From: Jannaschia pagri | GTDB lineage: Bacteria > Pseudomonadota > Alphaproteobacteria > Rhodobacterales > Rhodobacteraceae | DNA: 64,000 nucleotides | Assembly: GCF_019655435.1 (NCBI RefSeq) | Contig: NZ_BPFH01000001.1 | Span: forward strand, 744,001 to 808,000 | Direction of reading: 5' to 3' | Shown: positions 61,923 to 64,000 of the stretch, in pieces | Layout of the letters: every line of letters starts with the position of its first letter | Position numbering within the stretch: position 1 is the stretch's first letter | The notes under the pieces: model-generated | Databases searched by the model: none | Seen by the model: only the letters and a program-made list of their open reading frames with translations | What the model was told of the DNA's origin: nothing | Made by a program: the position numbers and the translations under genes

Positions 61923-62693
61923 TCAGCCCTTCTCCTGCATCCGTCGCACCATTTTCAGAACGACGCGGCGAGGCAACAGCGGTATAATCCAATCGACCAA
62001 GACCGATAGCATCGGCTCATTCACCGCCACCAACTGCCCCGTCATCATCGCATCATAGCCCACCCGCGCCGCCGAGGCCGCGCTCTGGCCCCGCCGGGTC
62101 AACAGGGTCCCCTCCAGGTCCGCACGCGCGGCAAAATCCGTCTCCACGTAGCCGGGGGCCAGAACTGTCACCGTCACACCCTGTGGTCGCAACTCCTCAT
62201 CGAGCGCCTGGCTGAAACTGTTCACATAGGCCTTGCTCGCGAAATAAGTCGCCTGCAACGGCCCCGGCATCATTCCAGCTGTGGACCCCACATTCAGGAT
62301 CCGGCCCTTGCCGCGCGCGACCATGCCAGGCGCGATCCCATGGCACAGCGCCATCAGCGCGCGCACATTGACGTCCAACATAGCGAAGTCATCGGCCAAG
62401 GCGCGATCCAGAAACGCCCCACTTCCCCCGAAGCCCGCATTGTTGATAAGCATCTCGACGGGCGCATCCCGCGCCGCCTCCAGAAGCGTCTCAACACCCT
62501 CCGCCGTGCCCAAATCACAGGCCACCGGGGTGACCGAGACACCAAACTCCCCTTCCAACTCCGCCTTCACCGACTGGAGCGCCTCCAACCGACGCGCCGC
62601 AACGATCAAATCGCCGCCCTTGCGGGCATGGTGCCGGGCCAAGGCGCGACCGATCCCGCCCGAGGCGCCGGTGACAACCGCCAAACGGCTCAT
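61923..62693 (-). CDS. Short-chain dehydrogenase/reductase
   Basis: 256 residues, classical SDR. NAD(P) motif GASGGIGRALA, NNAGFGG, catalytic Ser in NVGSTAG and Tyr-x3-Lys in YFASKAY; AARRLE after beta-2 suggests NADP preference. The C-terminal tail is basic and hydrophobic (VLVDWIIPLLPRRVVLKMVRRM), perhaps membrane-associated. ATG 62693 after GGAGG. Substrate unknown. Start overlaps the preceding gene (ATGA). Confidence 0.9.
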   Translation of the reverse strand: MSRLAVVTGASGGIGRALARHHARKGGDLIVAARRLEALQSVKAELEGEFGVSVTPVACDLGTAEGVETLLEAARDAPVEMLINNAGFGGSGAFLDRALADDFAMLDVNVRALMALCHGIAPGMVARGKGRILNVGSTAGMMPGPLQATYFASKAYVNSFSQALDEELRPQGVTVTVLAPGYVETDFAARADLEGTLLTRRGQSAASAARVGYDAMMTGQLVAVNEPMLSVLVDWIIPLLPRRVVLKMVRRMQEKG

Positions 62694-63247
62694 GACTGAC
62701 CTCCAAAATAGGCGTCCGCAGTCACATACCCGCCCGCTCGCATGGCGGGGCACCAACTCGCCTCAAAGCTCGTGTCACCCACCAACACGACCGCATCCGC
62801 GGGCACGCCACCCGCGCGCAAGGCCTCGCTCAGCGAGGCCCGAAGCTCTGGCCAACGATCCGTGAACTGCGGCGCACGCGATGCCCACTCCAGCGGGGGC
62901 GGCGCCTCAACGGGCAATGGCGCATGGACAAGCACCCCCCGGGCAGCCGCCACCTCGGCCACCTTGGCGGCACGGCTTTGCTCAATCTCTGCCGTGCGGA
63001 TCATGCGCAGCGCATTGGACGAAAACAAAAGCGCCGCGATGTCCCGCCCAGTGCCCGCGCGGATACTGGCATAGGTGCCATAGTCCAAACCCAACGCCGC
63101 CGCCCGGCGCACGCGCAGACGGACCACTTCCACGGGGACCGCCCCTTTGATCAGGTCCCGCCGCGCCCGACGCCATTGGTGCAGTCGCGCGGTATATCCG
63201 GTGTAATCGCGACCAGAGTTATGTCCGATCCCTGGGGTCTCTGCCAT
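62690..63247 (-). CDS. Conserved protein with N-terminal GIGHNSG motif, unknown function
   Basis: 185 residues from ATG 63247. The N-terminus carries GIGHNSGRDYTGYTARLHQWRRARRDLI, a motif I have seen on several short alphaproteobacterial proteins of unknown role. A basic helical middle (VVRLRVRRAAALGLDYGTYASIRAGTGRDIAALLFSSNAL) resembles a small DNA-binding or adaptor fold; residues after 130 form a separate alpha/beta part ending ADAYFGGQS. Co-translated with the SDR. Confidence 0.68.
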   Translation of the reverse strand: MAETPGIGHNSGRDYTGYTARLHQWRRARRDLIKGAVPVEVVRLRVRRAAALGLDYGTYASIRAGTGRDIAALLFSSNALRMIRTAEIEQSRAAKVAEVAAARGVLVHAPLPVEAPPPLEWASRAPQFTDRWPELRASLSEALRAGGVPADAVVLVGDTSFEASWCPAMRAGGYVTADAYFGGQS

Positions 63248-63383
63248 GCGCTTGGCCCTCCTGCTGTTCCAGCAGGGGGCCACGGTCCACGGCAAATATC
63301 AAGTCAGGGCAGGTCGACACCGAACCCAACCTCACCGGGCATGGCGCGAGGCTCCACAACACGCCATGCCCGCCCTCCCCAGG

Positions 63384-63626
63384 CTACCGCGCAGCTGCCA
63401 AACAGCCCGCGATTTGGTCCTTCAGATGCAGCCGCTCCCGCCGCAATTCTAAGGCATGGGTGTCAGAGCAAGGCTCCACATTGGTTTCCGCTCGGTGGAT
63501 CTCCCGATTGATGCGATGATACGCATCGGCCAGCTTGGCGACATGGCCGCTTTCGGCCTTCAATTGGGCCAGACGCGCAAGGTCATTGGGGAATTCTTCA
63601 GACAGGTCGTGGGGAACATGGCTCAT
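63384..63626 (-). CDS. YdcH-family (DUF465) small coiled-coil protein
   Basis: 80 residues: MSHVPHDLSEEFP, FPNDLARLAQLKAESGHVAKL, YHRINREIHRAE, then LRRERLHLKDQIAGCL. Two long helices as in YdcH proteins. ATG 63626 follows GGAGG. Role unknown. Confidence 0.85.
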   Translation of the reverse strand: MSHVPHDLSEEFPNDLARLAQLKAESGHVAKLADAYHRINREIHRAETNVEPCSDTHALELRRERLHLKDQIAGCLAAAR

Positions 63627-63713
63627 GGCAAGGCCTCCGCAGCTGTTGCCAAACCACCCTACGACAACCCGGGGCGGCCGCCCTTGACCCACATCAACAC
63701 AACCGGCGCCAAT

Positions 63714-63743
63714 CTTCTTCTCGGCAAAAATACCTCCGGGGGG
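63714..63743 (-). repeat. Copy 2 of the 3'-end element (core GGAGGTATTT..GCCGAGAAGAAG)
   Basis: On the minus strand CCCCCCGGAGGTATTT then TTGCCGAGAAGAAG. It lies about 75 bp downstream of the ribE stop, right after two GC hairpins, mirroring the copy after hemE (10728). Confidence 0.7.
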
Positions 63744-63776
63744 CGGCCGAAGGCCGTTTGGGGGGCAGCGCCCCCC
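63744..63776 (-). terminator. Tandem GC hairpins downstream of ribE
   Basis: Two stems: GGGGGGC-AGC-GCCCCCC (63760-63776) and CGGCC-GAA-GGCCG (63744-63756). No T-run; the conserved element follows directly in the direction of ribE transcription. Confidence 0.6.
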
Positions 63777-63818
63777 TCAGCGACGCCAAAGGCGGCGCAA
63801 GCCAAAGGCATGCCGACG

Positions 63819-64000
63819 TCAGTCGGCGCAGTCCGCAAGGCGGGCGACGTACCGGGCGAGGGTGTCGATCTCTAGGTTGACGGCGTCGCCTTCGGCGGCG
63901 TCGCCCCAAGCTGTCACATCCTGGGTGTGCGGGATCATATTGACGCCGAAACGCGCGCCCTCTACCTCGTTCACGGTCAAAGATGTCCCGTTGAGCGCGA
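63819..64000 (-). CDS. ribE: Riboflavin synthase alpha chain, C-terminal part (truncated by window edge)
   Basis: The last 60 codons are present: ALNGTSLTVNEVEG, FGVNMIPHTQDVTAW and NLEIDTLARYVARL then a short tail ADCAD. These match the second lumazine-binding repeat of riboflavin synthase, which dismutates two ribityllumazines to riboflavin. With ribBX and ribH on the same strand it forms the local riboflavin cluster, though about 3.4 kb of other genes intervene. Confidence 0.93.
   Translation of the reverse strand, partial: ALNGTSLTVNEVEGARFGVNMIPHTQDVTAWGDAAEGDAVNLEIDTLARYVARLADCAD

Noticed and set aside
1-64000. CRISPR arrays, prophage or toxin-antitoxin/defence genes
   Set aside because: No regularly spaced repeats, phage structural genes or recognisable defence families were seen anywhere in the window.

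Overview
This 64 kb window is gene-dense, high-GC chromosomal DNA of an alphaproteobacterium, almost certainly order Rhodobacterales (Roseobacter/Rhodobacter-type). The evidence is a TrcR-type DUF1013 cell-cycle regulator, the ffs-dnaX-ybaB-recR order, a pyrB gene paired with a metal-site-less dihydroorotase paralogue, a RibBX-type riboflavin protein, a divergent hemC/hemE pair, and a 3'-end element with core GGAGGTATTT...GCCGAGAAGAAG. Nearly everything is core metabolism or information processing. No prophage, CRISPR array or defence island was seen, and the only mobile-element trace is a dead IS5-type transposase next to a tRNA gene. The species cannot be named from the sequence.

Layout. 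0-1 kb: a gene tip, tRNA-Met(CAU) with its promoter, and the IS5 remnant. 1-4 kb (minus strand): galU-otsB-otsA, a trehalose operon that also makes its own UDP-glucose donor. 4-7 kb (minus): a DUF4130-UdgX uracil-DNA glycosylase fusion with a partner radical-SAM/HhH protein, a DNA-repair module whose joint chemistry is unclear. 7-14 kb: 6-phosphogluconate dehydrogenase and three haem genes (hemC, hemE, hemF) around an FAD oxidase. 14-22 kb: a D-Ala-D-Ala carboxypeptidase and a yejABEF-like peptide importer with a hydrolase at its end. 22-25.4 kb: membrane cytochrome c, prephenate dehydratase, an SRPBCC protein and NADH pyrophosphatase. 25.5-29.4 kb: an NMT1/THI5-type ABC importer converging on a gamma-butyrobetaine-hydroxylase-like dioxygenase.

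29.6-36.2 kb: SRP RNA (ffs), a DUF202 protein, dnaX-ybaB-recR, an EAL phosphodiesterase, a secreted RNase T2 and TrcR. 36.2-40.7 kb: a secreted alpha/beta hydrolase divergent from a membrane-embedded AraC regulator, then an OmpA protein with a coiled-coil partner. 40.7-45.9 kb: ubiA and rsmE transcribed back to back with a 10-nt gap, gshA and small conserved genes. 46.2-50.3 kb (minus): pyrB, a tail-anchored protein, pyrC' and plsY. 50.4-58.2 kb (plus): a second uracil-DNA glycosylase, a YghU-like GST, a LysE exporter, moaB and a two-gene RND efflux system. 58.2-64 kb (mostly minus): riboflavin genes ribE, ribBX and ribH with nusB, interleaved with a Nudix hydrolase, an SDR, small conserved genes and a 946-bp C-rich, G-poor non-coding stretch.

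The least explained signals are: the UdgX/radical-SAM pair with two tandem palindromes between its genes; a structure-conserved double stem-loop found at two unrelated gene ends; the 3'-end element found twice, each time after a GC-rich hairpin; a cluster of four TGACAC hexamers between hemC and hemE; enzyme paralogues that have lost catalytic residues (PyrC', the RibX half of RibBX, the GGDEF half of the EAL protein); and a tail-anchored protein encoded inside the pyrimidine cluster. All calls come from reading the sequence; no database search was run.
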